A stretch of DNA of 49,076 nt, from assembly GCA_948794795.1 (NCBI GenBank), contig CAQGLR010000026.1, positions 1 to 49,076 on the forward strand, written 5' to 3'. The translations under genes and the position numbers were made by a program. Positions 26,630 to 34,561 of this stretch are shown here, piece after piece (positions within the stretch are counted from its first letter, which is position 1; each line of letters starts with the position of its first letter). The notes under the pieces were generated by a model. It saw only the letters and a program-made list of their open reading frames with translations, was not told the origin of the DNA and searched no databases. The stretch is from an uncultured Lachnospiraceae bacterium (GTDB lineage: Bacteria; Bacillota; Clostridia; Lachnospirales; Lachnospiraceae).

Positions 26630-26683
26630 TGGCAGCTAATTACCATCCTTTCTCTCTGCAACGTAAACAGTTAGTAATAGTAA

Positions 26684-26714
26684 CGTGCTATACTCCATGT
26701 TGGGATATAGCACG
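26684..26714 (-). terminator. Attenuator-type hairpin after the precursor gene
   Basis: CGTGCTATA (26684-26692) pairs with TATAGCACG (26706-26714), 13-nt loop, 44 bp past the precursor stop codon on the minus strand. There is no U tract, so it fits an RNA processing or partial-stop signal that raises precursor mRNA above that of the downstream genes, as is common in peptide clusters. Confidence 0.6.
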
Positions 26715-26757
26715 CTCAATAACTACTCATAAATCATTTTTATGTACTATTTTTCAA

Positions 26758-26958
26758 TTAGTAAACAGCTTTAGTTGCTACTATTCCTGCAACTGCAGCA
26801 ACAGCTCCAACTACAACTACTAATGTTGCAGCAAGTGCATTTTCATAACCAGCAGCATTGGCTATTGCAAGACCATTAGCCATAACATGTGCATTTGCTA
26901 CAAATGTTCCAGCACTTGTATCTTGAATCAATGGTGATAATGAAGGACTTTCGTACAT
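26758..26958 (-). CDS. Cysteine-free precursor peptide with NX5N repeat and Val/Ala-rich tail
   Basis: 66 residues with a good ribosome binding site (AAAGGAG). Residues 1-17 (MYESPSLSPLIQDTSAG) look like a short leader. Asn falls at 22, 28, 34 and 40, each followed by five residues (ANAHVM, ANGLAI, ANAAGY, then ENALAA). From 41 on the sequence is strongly hydrophobic (ALAATLVVVVGAVAAVAG), ending ATKAVY. No Cys, so sactipeptide and lanthipeptide chemistry is excluded. Asn every six residues is the pattern that aligns side chains along a beta-6.3 helix in polytheonamide-type peptides. A plain helical membrane bacteriocin is the alternative. Substrate status rests on its place between the RRE protein and the exporter. 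Confidence 0.82.
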   Translation of the reverse strand: MYESPSLSPLIQDTSAGTFVANAHVMANGLAIANAAGYENALAATLVVVVGAVAAVAGIVATKAVY

Positions 26959-27045
26959 GATATCAATCTCCTTTCTTCTATAACATTCTGTTTCTTATAT
27001 TCAAACGCAATTCAATTTTATGTATTGCGTTCAAATCAATTGTAA

Positions 27046-27894
27046 CTAATTAAGCTTTTCTAATAGTGAATCATATATGACAACATCTTTTCCTTTAAAG
27101 TCATTTTTGAAAAAGCCTGTCTGTTCAAAGCCTAAATTTTGAATAATTTTTACAAAAGTATCGATATGATCATTATCCTGCTTTACGACACGGATTCTGA
27201 ATTTATCTACTTTTTTATTTACATTTTTTTTATAATGTTCGACACATATCTTTATAAATAACTGTTCTATTTCTTCTGAAACATTTTCTCGTAAAATAAA
27301 TTTCCCAATAAAAGATTTTTCATTTATATAAATTTTTCCATTTATTATACCAATAAGTCCACATACCTTATCTTTTTTCTTTAACAAATAAAACTCTTCT
27401 GCGAAATTGAACATTCTTGCACGAACAGAAACTCCATTATACATACCACTTGATACAAGAGGATCTGTCATCTCGAGTACACTCCCAGTTTCACCAATTA
27501 CACTGAGTACAGTTTTAAAGTCTCCCTCTTTACAACGATATATGCTATATTCATTTTCTTTTACAATCACTTCGCCGTTATACATATTCTCAATCCCCTT
27601 TATTCGAATGATATTAACACCTACTGCACTTTGCAAAAAACGGTATGTGTCTTCTTCTACCTTTGTATAAGCAATTTCTGGATTATCATTATGAATCTGT
27701 TCAATTACCTCTCGCACAGTGCACTCATTTTTAGCAAGCTGTAAAATCTGTTCTCCAATTTCATTTACTACTAGTACATCATCGTAAGATTTGCCTTTAG
27801 GCACATATAAAACATGATTGTTGTTTTCATTTCTTCTAAAAGCATTATGCACTTTACTTGCAATAACACAATCTAAATAGCTGCTATCAATCAT
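27046..27894 (-). CDS. PqqD-like recognition domain fused to a GNAT acyltransferase-like domain
   Basis: 282 residues. Residues about 25-95 (VLYVPKGKSYDDVLVVNEIG, EQILQLAKNECTVREVIEQI) have the PqqD/RRE pattern used to bind leader peptides. The remainder resembles a GNAT fold, best seen at the end: KFRIRVVKQDNDHIDTFVKI then LGFEQTGFFKNDF and VVIYDSLL, the usual last strand-helix-strand of acetyltransferases. Known GNAT enzymes in peptide pathways add acetyl or fatty acyl groups; the core has one Lys (63), close to the C-terminus, and its N-terminus as possible acceptors. The second half could also be a non-catalytic relic; catalytic residues cannot be judged from sequence alone. Confidence 0.7.
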   Translation of the reverse strand: MIDSSYLDCVIASKVHNAFRRNENNNHVLYVPKGKSYDDVLVVNEIGEQILQLAKNECTVREVIEQIHNDNPEIAYTKVEEDTYRFLQSAVGVNIIRIKGIENMYNGEVIVKENEYSIYRCKEGDFKTVLSVIGETGSVLEMTDPLVSSGMYNGVSVRARMFNFAEEFYLLKKKDKVCGLIGIINGKIYINEKSFIGKFILRENVSEEIEQLFIKICVEHYKKNVNKKVDKFRIRVVKQDNDHIDTFVKIIQNLGFEQTGFFKNDFKGKDVVIYDSLLEKLN

Positions 27895-27904
27895 AACTAT
27901 TCTC

Positions 27905-28999
27905 CTATTCCTTATATAATTTTTTTAAGGTAAAATCTTCAAGATGATTCATAACGCCATCATCCACCAAATCAATTTCTATATTGTCGTCAAAGAATAC
28001 CGTAGGTAAATCTTCTGATTCATATTTTAAATCCCCAATTGTCATGATATAGGAAGCAAGTTCTCTTACCACTGGAATTTTCCATACTTTTCCCAAACCT
28101 GCATTCCAGTATTCTCTTATGGTATGACGTTTCAAATTACCCACTCTCAAGGGCAAATATGCAGAGGCTGATAAGGTACCATCTGACTTAATCTCCATAA
28201 AAATACTATTTTCATAGCCATATGAAAGATTTCTTCTTAAATGATCTAGTGGATCACCCCATTCAATATGTGGGTCACCAGGCTTTCTATTGTTGTTATG
28301 ATTCTCAACAAACTCAACTACTTTTCTGTAACTATCATCATCAGGGAAAAGTTCTTCTTCATTGGTTAATGCTTTTCCCATTGGCATAAGTGGCTGAATA
28401 CGAACTTCCATCTTTGCATATCCTGAAACAATTTCAACCACTTTTGGGAATTGTTCTATATTAAATTTAGTTGGACTAAATGCTACGCCTAATTCTAAAT
28501 CAGCCTTTTTTATGTACTCTATCGCATTAGTTGCTCGTTCAAAAATACCAGGAACACCTCTCATATGATCATGAGTTGTAGCATCACAACCATCAAGACT
28601 AATCTGAATATGTTTCATTCCTGTTTTTTTCAATTCATTTACTTTTTCCTGTGTCAATAACCATCCGTTACTTACCATTGCAATATTAAGAATTCCTGCA
28701 TCATGCAGTATTCTACATGCCTTTAATAAAATGTCATACTTGTACATCGGTTCTCCACCACAAAAACATATGGAAAAAGGTTTCACCTCAGCAATTTGTT
28801 CAAATACCTGTAATAATTGTTCATCACTCAATTCATCCCGGATAAGTTCATTTCCACTTCGATTAAAACAATGAAGACATTTTGCATTACATTTGTTCGT
28901 CACATCAACAGCAATATGAAGCGGTCCTGAAAGCACTTCACTTTTGTCATAAAATCTAATTGCTGATTCATTTATGTCCTTGTTAATCAGATCATTCAC
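27905..28999 (-). CDS. Radical SAM peptide-modifying enzyme without auxiliary-cluster cysteines
   Basis: 364 residues if started at GTG 28999, which has AGGAGG nine bases upstream; the longer frame from 29032 would begin with an unsupported TTG. Radical SAM core with CNAKCLHC (Cys37, 41, 44), CFCGGEP, MVSNGW, ISLDGCDATTHDHMRG. The C-terminus keeps the shape of a SPASM/twitch region (FMEIKSDGTLSASAYLPLRV then GNLKRHTIREYWN), but the usual Cys are Ser or Ala, so only one FeS cluster is expected. First gene of the operon. Epimerisation of the precursor is the role suggested by the other enzymes, but this is inference. Confidence 0.85.
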   Translation of the reverse strand: MNDLINKDINESAIRFYDKSEVLSGPLHIAVDVTNKCNAKCLHCFNRSGNELIRDELSDEQLLQVFEQIAEVKPFSICFCGGEPMYKYDILLKACRILHDAGILNIAMVSNGWLLTQEKVNELKKTGMKHIQISLDGCDATTHDHMRGVPGIFERATNAIEYIKKADLELGVAFSPTKFNIEQFPKVVEIVSGYAKMEVRIQPLMPMGKALTNEEELFPDDDSYRKVVEFVENHNNNRKPGDPHIEWGDPLDHLRRNLSYGYENSIFMEIKSDGTLSASAYLPLRVGNLKRHTIREYWNAGLGKVWKIPVVRELASYIMTIGDLKYESEDLPTVFFDDNIEIDLVDDGVMNHLEDFTLKKLYKE

Positions 29000-29083
29000 A
29001 ACAATAAACCTCCTCGTAATTTGTGTATTCAAATGTACTTTATGTATTTGATTGATTTACATCTGTATATTTCCCAATTAACT

Positions 29084-29116
29084 ATTATACAGTATTTTAG
29101 GCGTTTGCGAAACGCC
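29084..29116 (-). promoter_or_regulatory. Promoter with palindromic operator for the peptide operon
   Basis: A minus-strand TATAAT (29084-29089) lies about 85 bp before the radical SAM gene. The -35 area is covered by a perfect palindrome GGCGTTTGCGAAACGCC (29100-29116). The -35 match is weak (TTCGCA), so an activator or repressor acting at the palindrome is likely. It differs from the direct repeats ahead of agrD. Confidence 0.55.
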
Positions 29117-29229
29117 ACAAGCTGCATAAATACGGCATTTCTTTGTTATAAAAATGAAATAACTCCTCACCAGATATGGTATAATAGAGTTGTAAGAAAC
29201 TAAAAATCACCATCCAAGAAAGGAGTTAT

Positions 29230-29570
29230 TCTGATACTTATGATAACATATAAACAGCTTTCTTTAAATGATATTTTTCGGGATTGTCAGGAAAAATTTG
29301 ATTCCGACAAACCTGAGTTCCTTTCTCTATTAGAACAACATATCGACATTGATGAAATTATTCCGGTTTCTTTTTATAACCATTTCTATGCATCAACGTG
29401 CAGAACCCATAAATACCCTCTTCGTGCTTTGCTATGGGCACTGATTATGCAATTAATGAAGATGGTCTTCCCTGCTTTCCTCATGATTCTTCTCTTCCGA
29501 TGAAAAATACATCATCAGGAATACATTCGAAGCCTCAAGCCTTTGATTGCATAAATATATCTAAAAAATA
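29230..29570 (+). pseudogene. Transposase remnant (DDE type), internally deleted
   Basis: N-terminal frame 29240-29503 starts MITYKQLSLNDIFRDCQEKF and continues HIDIDEIIPVSFYNHFYAS, a common start of transposases in Clostridia. After RALLWALIMQ the frame changes and continues as GLPCFPHDSSLPMKNTSSGI in another frame, ending at about 29571. The centre and the C-terminal catalytic part are gone. Confidence 0.7.
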
Positions 29571-29581
29571 GGTCTTACAAC

Positions 29582-29605
29582 TTCACAGACTGTGAAGTCT
29601 GTGAA
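29582..29605. repeat. Nested inverted repeat
   Basis: TTCACAGAC and GTCTGTGAA are 9-bp arms around TGTGAA; within it CTTCACA/TGTGAAG forms an alternative hairpin (29581-29597). Lies between two IS remnants. The stretch 29606-29845 shows no gene; it holds a partly repeated motif with GTTAG and TTGCGAA also seen near 10370. Confidence 0.45.
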
Positions 29606-29845
29606 AGTACGCCCATTTTTGAGATATAAAATCTTTTATACTTAAAATCCTGTTCACAAGATTTCTTCCCTGTTTTAAATCAAGATTGCGAACGAACACC
29701 CGTTAGTTTCGCAATTACCTAACAAATAAAACGAAAGGAAAAGGTACATTGACTAATTCTACATGTCTAATAATTGGTTATTTCTACTTATCTAAAAATG
29801 GCTAATCTCGCCTGTTTCTAACACCCCTATAAGGGGCTGTTAATG

Positions 29846-29906
29846 GCCAGCGCCTAAAGACGCTGGCTTCCACTTTGTTCAAGCCTTAACGCCCTTGAAA
29901 GGGCGT
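29846..29906. repeat. End hairpins of an IS200/IS605-type element
   Basis: GCCAGCG (29846-29852) with CGCTGGC (29861-29867), and ACGCCCTT (29889-29896) with AAGGGCGT (29899-29906). Subterminal hairpins are what TnpA of this family recognises. They stand just past the 3' end of the TnpA fragment. Confidence 0.6.
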
Positions 29907-29918
29907 ACGTACTATCGG

Positions 29919-30173
29919 CTACCCCTTTAAAGGGTTCTCGTATTCTTTTACACTTAATTTATCCATTGCAATATCGTGACTTTCTTGCTCCTGAATATAC
30001 TTTTTAATGGTTGTCTCATTGAGCCCTACTGTGCTCACATAATATCCTTCTGCGCAGAAATGTCTGTTCCCAAATTTATGCTTTAGATTTGCGTGCTTGT
30101 CGAATATCATCAAGGCACTTTTCCCTTTCAAAATACACAAATATCCCATAAACTGTGATACACTCTTATACTT
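29919..30173 (-). pseudogene. tnpA: IS200/IS605 TnpA (Y1 transposase), C-terminal fragment
   Basis: Reads SVSQFMGYL then KGKSALMIFDKHANLKHKFG, NRHFCAEGYYVSTVGLNETT and IKKYIQEQE. The Tyr nucleophile region (YYVSTVG area) is present, the N-terminal HUH part is absent. About 85 of 150 residues remain. The 210 bp to the right (30174-30383) is AT-rich with no gene; a short ACGACATT/AATGTCGT inverted pair is all I see there. Confidence 0.8.
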
Positions 30174-30383
30174 TCTTTATATTGATTGTAGATAATTTTT
30201 TCCTACACTTAGGATTGAACACTATAACATTTTACGACATTATATCTACTGTATTAGTTATAATATTGTGTAATTTGTATTTAATTATTTATATTTTCAG
30301 ACAGTATATATAAATATTTTGCGTGTTTAATGTTGTATTGATAAAATAAGCACAATGTCGTATTGTGTCAGATATTTTTTAAA

Positions 30384-30539
30384 TTACTTATTAAATTTAA
30401 ACTTATTAGCTGCTTCTGGAAATTCAGGTTGGTAAGCCACCCATATACATGCTGAGTTTGCAGTCTGCATAACCAACAATAACGCTAAGACATTTAAACA
30501 TTTCATTATACCTTTACCAAAATTTTTTTTTGCTTCCAT
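30384..30539 (-). CDS. agrD: AgrD-type cyclic autoinducer precursor
   Basis: 51 residues from ATG 30539 with GGAGG upstream. N-terminal amphipathic/hydrophobic helix (MKCLNVLALLLVMQTANS), then SACIWVAYQPE with a single Cys31 followed by a charged tail (FPEAANKFKFNK). This is the standard layout: membrane leader, Cys that forms a thiolactone, acidic recognition tail for AgrB. It lies after agrC and has its own promoter. Too short to be picked up by length filters. Confidence 0.88.
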   Translation of the reverse strand: MEAKKNFGKGIMKCLNVLALLLVMQTANSACIWVAYQPEFPEAANKFKFNK

Positions 30540-30571
30540 GAGTTTATCCTCCTCGTATTGTGTTTTTTAGA

Positions 30572-30632
30572 ATTATACACCTATCCGCAAAATTCTTAAA
30601 TCCAATGTCCATATTTCGCCATTTTATGTCCA
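30572..30632 (-). promoter_or_regulatory. agrD promoter with AgrA-type direct repeats
   Basis: Minus-strand TATAAT (30572-30577), a poor -35 (TTTAAG, 30595-30600), and two direct repeats TGGACAT (30626-30632 and 30605-30611) exactly 21 bp apart, directly upstream of the -35. Two helical turns between half-sites is the rule for LytTR regulators such as AgrA, which activate promoters with weak -35 boxes. Confidence 0.65.
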
Positions 30633-30673
30633 AACTCTACATAAGCACATTTCATTCCATAAATTTTCAAAAC

Positions 30674-30731
30674 AAAAAACTCCTTTTCAGGCATCAAGTA
30701 ATCCACATATGATTACCTGCCCTAAAAGGAG
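30674..30731 (-). terminator. Terminator after agrC
   Basis: On the minus strand CTCCTTTTAGGGCA (30718-30731) pairs with TGCCTGAAAAGGAG (30680-30693), one or two mismatches, followed by six U residues. Located 33 bp past the agrC stop, so agrD is transcribed mainly from its own promoter. Confidence 0.75.
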
Positions 30732-30763
30732 CATATCATTCTATATAGATATATATGTATAAA

Positions 30764-32059
30764 TCAAACTGTCAGAACTACCACAGCATTAAATTTTTCG
30801 TCAATAATATAATATTCAAAATATCCATTATATTGCTCAGCAATCTTCAAGACACTTGACAATCCAATCCCATGTACTCCAGCTTCTTTTTTCGTGCTTA
30901 TAAGCTTACCCCTTACTTCTTTCAACTCTTCCGCAAAATCATTTACCACCTTAATTACACAAAGTTTTCCGTCCTTTTGCATAAAAATTCTTACAATAAC
31001 AGAAGATCCCTTCTCCTTTTTTGATGCAGCCGAAATAGCATTATCCAGCAAATTACCTATCATGGTAATGAGATCAACGTCCTGAACATGATTCAAAATG
31101 CAGCCAGGTTCCACATATACATCAAAACCAACCCTTGCACTTTTTGCTTTAATAGAATATTCAGATAAAATTATATTTAGCATTTTATGATTGCTATATT
31201 CACAGATTTCTTCCCTGTTTAGCTTCCCATTTAGTTTATCTAGCACTTTACATATTTCGTCATTTCTTCTTTCATAAGCCAATTGTCCTATCACTTTAAG
31301 ATAATGTGATGTATTATGTACAATTTCATTATAATTATCATTCCACTCAGCTATTTTAGTCAGTCTCTCTACTTCAGCTCTTTGATAAAGGAGTTCTAAT
31401 TCCTGTTTAGCATTTTCACTTAAATTTTCCGTATACTTTTGAAATGCATAAAACAATATCATGTTTCCAGTTATCATGCATACAAAAAACAATGTCATTA
31501 ATATCTTTAAAACCATATTGCTTCCAGTATCTATTCCTGAATAAAACACTGTGAGCATAGTACCTAAAGTAGACACAGGTACGCATAAATAAATAAGAAA
31601 CAGTTTGTTCGTCATTCTTTTTTTTGATTTTACAGACATCTGCTTTAATATAATAAACACAATATAATTCAGAAATTTTATAAGCAATAATTGCCATAAA
31701 TATTCTGACACCAGAATCAGACCAGTTTTTGCCAACAAAGCTGTTGTGGTATTTGACAATATAATGTACAAAAACTCCACACCAACCATGACACTATACG
31801 CCATAATAAAATACACAAATCTGATTCCTAATTTAGAGTCAAATAATACTGTCACAAAAATCCACAGTATTATAAGAACAAGAATCAAATTCAAAATATT
31901 ACTTTGCAACATATTAACCAGAAAAATTGCACCTATTGTTCCTGCACATAATACTTTAATATATTTTCTTTTTATTTTAAATTCAAAAAAATTATTAAAA
32001 TAGTCATAAAGTAAGAAAACTTCAATAACACAACAAAAAAACAGGATAAGCAAATCCAA
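30764..32059 (-). CDS. agrC: AgrC-type sensor histidine kinase
   Basis: 431 residues. Six or seven hydrophobic segments in the first 210 residues form the peptide sensor. Then a coiled linker and an HPK10-type kinase: EIVHNTSHYLKVIG (phospho-His region), NLLDNAISAASK (N box) and GVHGIGLSSVLKIAEQYNG (G box), ending in a GHKL ATPase. The start is probably TTG at 32059, directly after an in-frame stop. It would sense the modified AgrD peptide and phosphorylate AgrA encoded just upstream. Confidence 0.9.
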   Translation of the reverse strand: MDLLILFFCCVIEVFLLYDYFNNFFEFKIKRKYIKVLCAGTIGAIFLVNMLQSNILNLILVLIILWIFVTVLFDSKLGIRFVYFIMAYSVMVGVEFLYIILSNTTTALLAKTGLILVSEYLWQLLLIKFLNYIVFIILKQMSVKSKKRMTNKLFLIYLCVPVSTLGTMLTVFYSGIDTGSNMVLKILMTLFFVCMITGNMILFYAFQKYTENLSENAKQELELLYQRAEVERLTKIAEWNDNYNEIVHNTSHYLKVIGQLAYERRNDEICKVLDKLNGKLNREEICEYSNHKMLNIILSEYSIKAKSARVGFDVYVEPGCILNHVQDVDLITMIGNLLDNAISAASKKEKGSSVIVRIFMQKDGKLCVIKVVNDFAEELKEVRGKLISTKKEAGVHGIGLSSVLKIAEQYNGYFEYYIIDEKFNAVVVLTV

Positions 32060-32086
32060 TCATCTCATTATTTTCCACCTCTCTTA

Positions 32087-32824
32087 TTAATATTTCTCCG
32101 CAATACTTTTTGTAAAGATTTGGCGAAATTCTTTTTGATATGTTCTTGATACTGACAAGCATTCATCATTATCCAAATAAACCTCATTACCTACTATTTT
32201 TTCAATATGAGCAATATTTATTATGTAACTGCTGTGTGCAAACGCAAGTTCATAATACTTAGCTGCTAATGCCTCCAGTTTATCATCTACCAATATCTGT
32301 CCCTCAAACTTTGCTGCTTCACACTCTGAGCACACAATAATTTTGCTGCCTCTTTTTGCATTTTCTACATACAAAATATCCTGAATATTAACCCGGATTA
32401 CATTATTTCTATAATGCCCTACGATATATTCTTCTTTAGACTTTTTTTCTACCTCTGTCAGAATTTCTTTCATTTCACGTACAAATTGCCTATCTGAATA
32501 TGATTTCAACAAATATCTATAAGGAGTTACTCTAAATGATTTGACTGTTGGCGCACGTACTCCTGAACAAAATACCAATACAGAATCTTTGAATTTCACA
32601 CGAAATCGTCTTGCAGTTTCATCTCCATCAATACCACCTAATTTCATATCCAAAATTAGTAAATCTATATGTATACTGGTATCTAAACTACTAACTAATT
32701 CCTCTCCTGAATAAAACTCATAAATTTTAAATTGATATTGATTCGTACCCCTAGCTTGATTAAGAATTTTTCTAATATATGAGATAAACACCTTGTCATC
32801 GTCACAAATAGCTACATGATACAT
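32087..32824 (-). CDS. agrA: AgrA-type LytTR response regulator
   Basis: 245 residues from ATG 32824 (GAGGGGG upstream). CheY-like receiver (VAICDDDKVFISYI, phospho-Asp in LLILDMKLGG, Lys in LLKSYSD) and a LytTR DNA-binding domain (YIVGHYRNNVIRVNIQDILY, ENAKRGSKIIV, SSYIINIAHIEKI). Only 75 bp upstream remain before an IS element, so its original promoter, or co-transcription with agrB, has been lost or replaced. Confidence 0.9.
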   Translation of the reverse strand: MYHVAICDDDKVFISYIRKILNQARGTNQYQFKIYEFYSGEELVSSLDTSIHIDLLILDMKLGGIDGDETARRFRVKFKDSVLVFCSGVRAPTVKSFRVTPYRYLLKSYSDRQFVREMKEILTEVEKKSKEEYIVGHYRNNVIRVNIQDILYVENAKRGSKIIVCSECEAAKFEGQILVDDKLEALAAKYYELAFAHSSYIINIAHIEKIVGNEVYLDNDECLSVSRTYQKEFRQIFTKSIAEKY

Positions 32825-32899
32825 AGAGTTTCGCCCCCTCTTTTTCAAATAAGTATTATACCATATTCCCTATGTATTATCAATTTTTGTTTTACTATT

Positions 32900-34408
32900 C
32901 TTCAATTAGTCTTTTGGACATGATACAAAAAATCTGATATAATAGACAGGGAAATAATTATTCTATTATATAAAGGCAGGGAATAATAATGGTACAGATT
33001 AGCAAAAAAGATAAGGAAAAAGTCCTTGAATCAATACATTCAGGAGAAATAGACACTGCAGGGCTGGCAATGCCAGCCCTTGCTGATTCTGTCGTGCTTG
33101 CCATGAAACACCATGGTTTTCTTGAACCTCTTAATGACGCATTTAAGGATAAACGCAGTGATAACCTCCATATACCTTCAAATATATTGCTGGCACTTGC
33201 AATTACTGCAAAACTCAAACAGAAAACAAGCCTTACAGATATCCCTTTTGCAGTTACAGATACAGGGCTGCTTGCAGAGCTTGGCTGGAACGCATGGGAT
33301 TATGGACGTAATGTAAATGAAGGGCTCTTTTCAGAAAGTGTCATGCGTAAACTTGTAAAAAAATACAACAGTGGGGAACTGGTTTCTTTCTATAACCATT
33401 ATGTACAGGATTATGTATTAGAAAACCTTGGTGTACAGCCATGCATACATATACTGGACTGTACTAAAATACCTGTAAACCTTAACAATACAAATTATGA
33501 AAATTCATCTGTTGTAACCATAGACGGTGAAACCATGCGTGGGTATAAACTTGGCGTACTCCGTGGTATCACAGGTGATTCAGGCATTTCAGAAGAAATT
33601 GTATTTGGTACTTTAAAAACCCATGACATGGAATTATGCAGGGAAATGTTAAAAAACACTTCCTGTTTCCATGAAAATGACATCTTAATAAATGACAGGG
33701 GGTTCCTGTCACGTGAAATGGCAAATTACCTCAAAACGGAACGGAAAGTTGATACATATGTCCCTGCAAGGGAAAACATGGACATATTTAAAGATGCAGT
33801 ATCCCTGGCTGTTTCAGGCGGAAAATGGCAGAAACACCCCAACAAAAAAAGGAAAGACCAGGAAATACAGCTTGTAAAGTCCCTTGGACCACTATGGGCA
33901 AGTGATACCCCTGAAACAGATGTCCCAGTTAATGCATGTGTTGTACATGACAAAAAAACAGGAAAGTTTTTTGTATTTATGACTACTGACACCACAAAAA
34001 CTGCACGCCAGATTGTCCAGACATATGAGCTGCGCCCAGAAATAGAAGAAGACTTCCGCCAGATGAAAGATTTCTGGAAATTAAGTGGTTTCAAAAGTAC
34101 AAAATATAATTATATTACTTTCCATATTGTAATGACCCTTACTGGCTACCTTTTCTTCCAGATATACAAAAACCTCGAAGAAGGGCAGGCTTATACAGGC
34201 AGGTCTCTGCCTGTTGCTGCCAAAAACTACAAAGAAACAAAACCTAAAGAAATAGTTATATATGTGGGACAGTATTTTGGTATTTTCCCATTTCTTGAAT
34301 TTTTAAAAATCTATGCAGAATGCACTTTAGAAGTAAGACAACTTCTTGATCCGGTTCTTGCTAAAGTATAGCAGGTTTTTTGTAATATTTCCAAAAGACT
34401 AATTGAAG
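32900..34408 (+). mobile_element. IS4-superfamily insertion sequence with 8-bp duplication, apparently intact
   Basis: 19-bp perfect inverted repeats CTTCAATTAGTCTTTTGGA (32900-32918) and its inverse (34390-34408). Flanked by TTACTATT at 32892-32899 and 34409-34416. 1509 bp with one full-length transposase. The duplicated target resembles the terminal sequence of IS66 elements in this window (GTTACTATT), so it probably went into the end of the IS66 element at its right. Confidence 0.9.
32989..34371 (+). CDS. DDE transposase (IS4 superfamily, IS1634-like)
   Basis: 460 residues, uninterrupted. HILDCTKIPV supplies the first Asp, NDRGFLSREM the second, and YELRPEIEEDFRQMKDFW the Y-(2)-R-(3)-E-(6)-K block. 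N-terminal region ALADSVVLAMKHHGFLEPLN is typical for the group. It is one of the few undamaged transposases in the window (the OrfB at 6768-7700 is another) and so perhaps a recent arrival. Confidence 0.9.
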   Translation: MVQISKKDKEKVLESIHSGEIDTAGLAMPALADSVVLAMKHHGFLEPLNDAFKDKRSDNLHIPSNILLALAITAKLKQKTSLTDIPFAVTDTGLLAELGWNAWDYGRNVNEGLFSESVMRKLVKKYNSGELVSFYNHYVQDYVLENLGVQPCIHILDCTKIPVNLNNTNYENSSVVTIDGETMRGYKLGVLRGITGDSGISEEIVFGTLKTHDMELCREMLKNTSCFHENDILINDRGFLSREMANYLKTERKVDTYVPARENMDIFKDAVSLAVSGGKWQKHPNKKRKDQEIQLVKSLGPLWASDTPETDVPVNACVVHDKKTGKFFVFMTTDTTKTARQIVQTYELRPEIEEDFRQMKDFWKLSGFKSTKYNYITFHIVMTLTGYLFFQIYKNLEEGQAYTGRSLPVAAKNYKETKPKEIVIYVGQYFGIFPFLEFLKIYAECTLEVRQLLDPVLAKV

Positions 34409-34561
34409 TTACTATTTTTCATTTCTTTTCATATTATTGTCCAGCAGGGATTTGTTTAGAAAAAAGAGAAACTAAAGTATCGAATAGATTTTGCCCACGT
34501 TTTTTCGCAGTAGCAAGCAGGCTATGTATGATACAATAATCAACAACTCCCTGCTAGCTAC

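Noticed and set aside
26758..26958. Precursor as sactipeptide, lanthipeptide or circular bacteriocin
   Set aside because: No Cys for thioether rings, no LanB/LanM-type enzyme, and no DUF95 or other circularisation partner. The radical SAM enzymes and the NX5N series fit better with epimerised/methylated peptides.
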